Assembly: GCA_903912435.1 (NCBI GenBank)
Contig: CAIWHI010000690.1
Span: forward strand, 1-7,338
DNA: 7,338 nt
Direction: 5' to 3'
DNA from: an uncultured Bacteroidota bacterium
Lineage (GTDB): Bacteria > Bacteroidota > Bacteroidia > Chitinophagales > Chitinophagaceae
Shown: one piece after another, positions 5,690-7,338 of the stretch
Position numbering within the stretch: position 1 is the stretch's first letter
Layout of the letters: each line of letters opens with the position of its first letter
The notes under the pieces: model-generated
What the model was told of the DNA's origin: nothing
The model's input: only the letters and a program-made list of their open reading frames with translations
The model's database searches: none
Program-made: the position numbers and the translations under genes

Positions 5690-7338
5690 TTACTTTTTGG
5701 GGTTATTGGGTTCAGCTTCAAACCTACGGGACGGAGACCCTGAAATTGGTGGGTAATCATCATAAACCGGGGATGATTTTATTTCTTGTTCTGTAAGGGC
5801 TTTATTAGATATACATACCTCCTTAATGTAACCCCTAAACTGACAATCGCGAGTGGATTTATTACCGATAACCAATTGCAGTTCGCTATTGGCAATTGGT
5901 AAGCCACCTGCATTGCCGGTAATCAACAGGTTGCCATTATCATAAACTCTTATAATTTCTTTGGTAACCACTATAGCAAGGTTATGCCAAACATTATCAG
6001 CAAGTGTAAAAAACATACTAGGCATATACGCACTACCATTGCTATAACCAAAACCATATTGGTTAGCATTGCCATTGTGCTGGAGCGTAAACCCTTTCAC
6101 ACCATCAAACTTGCTTTGGTTATTAAGTATTACTGCATTGGTTTGCTGGGTTCCGGTAGGTTTAACAATAAGTTCAATCGTAAAATCATCTTTAAGTGTT
6201 AAAGGTGCACTCTCGACCCCTACTGAGGCTAGGGAATCTTTAATACCTAAATGCAACAATGGTTCCTGCATTTCGGGTAAGAATAGCTTTACAGGCTGAC
6301 GCGATAATGCTACCATATTTCTTACCTTTTCAGACTGATTATACCCAAGCAGAGGGAAATAATCATTAAAAAAGCCAATATCCCCAATATTATACACGAT
6401 ATAATATCCTTTCGCGAGCAAATCCCTCAAGAAATCGGCTAAGTCTTTTTTATACACCCAGGCTCCACATGGGCTAAAATATCCCTGCGGAGCATAATGC
6501 CCATAATAATAATTGTAGAAATCCCAGTTAAAATCGAGGAAATATACTTTTTGGCTGCCATGTACTATTTGCTTCACAGCAGAAGTATCTACCGGCATTT
6601 GTGGTAATGGATAAGTTAGCTGACCCTTGCCGAGGTTTTCTGTTTGTGTTTGTAGCTTACCTGCAATCCTATCGGAATAATAGTAACCCATGAATAATAT
6701 CAAGACGAAAGGCAATGAAATATAAACCTTATGCCAATTAATATCCAGGCTTTTTGATGGATCCTGAGTGGCTACTTTTTTAGTGGTATTGTCTTTTTTA
6801 GTTTTTGGCGCAGCAATTTCCTCCTTTATTTCAACAACCTTAGATGGTGTTAGCGTTATAAGAATATCAAAAAGTACAAAAACTGTCAGTACAAGAATGG
6901 CGGCAATATTAAGGATATTGTTCTCATGGCTACGACCAAAGAAATACATAGAATTACCTATTGCAAGGAGGACAATAAAAAAGCCTGTAGCAACATACTT
7001 AGCTCCTAATTTATCCCTGTAAGAAAATAAGAAAACAGCCAGGCAACTAAATAAAACAGGCATATACCAATAGAAGGAGATACGGGAAACTTGTATCATA
7101 CCCACCCCTAACTTGCGGTATATTGTGGCACTAGCAGAAAATAGCTCATGAAACAATACAAAGCATAAACCAATGGAACCTATGATAATAAGGAGATTAG
7201 CCAGATTTTGTTTTAAATGAGTAGTAATAAGACCAACAAATGAAGCACCATTTAATTGTTTCTGGCGGGCTAAATCGGCAAGGCCAACGACAAACAAAAC
7301 CAATAACAATTCGAAATAGGAGGCAAGGTAAATAAGGC
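5690..7338 (-). CDS. GT-C-like membrane / LamG-like protein, 5'-partial paralogue
   Basis: Only the C-terminal part is in the window. The frame runs open to the right edge, and the codons beyond 7309 (LIYLASYFE) match LIYFGGYVE of the downstream paralogue, so a TTG at 7309 is an internal Leu codon, not the start. Counted from that codon, 150 residues align without gaps to residues 511-660 of the neighbour, with 87 identities by hand count. This includes an unbroken 18-residue match around YFFGRSHENN (118-135). Membrane segments lie near 1-13, 37-57, 79-97, 107-122, 133-154 and 196-211. A Lys-rich linker (155-190) differs strongly from the neighbour's. The outer-face domain has the aromatic DFYNYYYGHYAPQG patch (263-276) and a conserved SPC. 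The LamG-like domain spans about 374-510 (FTIELIVKP, VWHNLAIVV, FRGYIKEV). A short proline-rich tail (YDDYPPISGSP) ends the protein and has no match in the paralogue. If full length it should also carry a TPR-bearing N-terminus, but that lies outside the window. It stops 42 nt before the next gene, so cotranscription is likely. Function is inferred only: a membrane glycosyltransferase or a glycan-binding envelope protein. Confidence 0.85.
   Translation of the reverse strand, partial: LIYLASYFELLLVLFVVGLADLARQKQLNGASFVGLITTHLKQNLANLLIIIGSIGLCFVLFHELFSASATIYRKLGVGMIQVSRISFYWYMPVLFSCLAVFLFSYRDKLGAKYVATGFFIVLLAIGNSMYFFGRSHENNILNIAAILVLTVFVLFDILITLTPSKVVEIKEEIAAPKTKKDNTTKKVATQDPSKSLDINWHKVYISLPFVLILFMGYYYSDRIAGKLQTQTENLGKGQLTYPLPQMPVDTSAVKQIVHGSQKVYFLDFNWDFYNYYYGHYAPQGYFSPCGAWVYKKDLADFLRDLLAKGYYIVYNIGDIGFFNDYFPLLGYNQSEKVRNMVALSRQPVKLFLPEMQEPLLHLGIKDSLASVGVESAPLTLKDDFTIELIVKPTGTQQTNAVILNNQSKFDGVKGFTLQHNGNANQYGFGYSNGSAYMPSMFFTLADNVWHNLAIVVTKEIIRVYDNGNLLITGNAGGLPIANSELQLVIGNKSTRDCQFRGYIKEVCISNKALTEQEIKSSPVYDDYPPISGSPSRRFEAEPNNPKK

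Noticed and set aside
6768..7022. 84-codon open frame on the + strand
   Set aside because: Antisense to the conserved membrane core of the right-edge gene; its hydrophobic look mirrors the coding on the other strand.
7307..7309. TTG as the start of the right-edge gene
   Set aside because: The codons beyond it align with the paralogue's membrane core (LIYLASYFE versus LIYFGGYVE), so this is an internal leucine.

Overview
The window looks like a piece of a Bacteroidota genome, most likely a Sphingobacteriia/Chitinophagia-type organism. The support is indirect. The DNA is AT-rich, start sites lack clear Shine-Dalgarno sequences, one secreted protein has an Ala|Gln-type signal-peptide cleavage site, and large secreted or membrane proteins carry TPR, beta-propeller-like and LamG-like modules. 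No rRNA, tRNA, mobile element, CRISPR array or integrase is visible. Taxonomy is an inference from style, not from a marker gene.

The layout is four long genes in two convergent pairs, with almost no non-coding DNA. The left pair (+ strand) is a 5'-truncated gene (3-1226) overlapping by 11 nt a complete lipoprotein gene (1216-2499). Both products read as about seven repeats of a weak motif (..DGGY.l.G.......l.KtD..G...W...) typical of extracytoplasmic beta-propeller-like proteins, and they end at the same point in the repeat. They are probably diverged tandem duplicates. The right pair (- strand) is a 5'-truncated gene entering from the right edge (5690-7338) followed after 42 nt by a complete 1033-codon gene (2546-5647). 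These two are clear tandem paralogues with nearly colinear C-terminal halves. The complete copy shows a signal peptide, three TPR-like repeats, about 15-17 membrane segments resembling a GT-C-type membrane glycosyltransferase, a small aromatic-rich periplasmic domain and a C-terminal LamG/concanavalin-A-like domain. The two pairs meet tail-to-tail across a 46-nt gap that holds a small hairpin.

No function can be named with certainty. The right pair may be inner-membrane enzymes acting on a lipid-linked sugar or surface glycan, with carbohydrate- or protein-binding modules at both ends on the outer face. The left pair are envelope proteins of unknown role. Whether the two pairs work together is not shown by the sequence: they are convergent and so transcribed separately. 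The most unusual item is the TPR / polytopic membrane / LamG architecture, present in a tandem pair.
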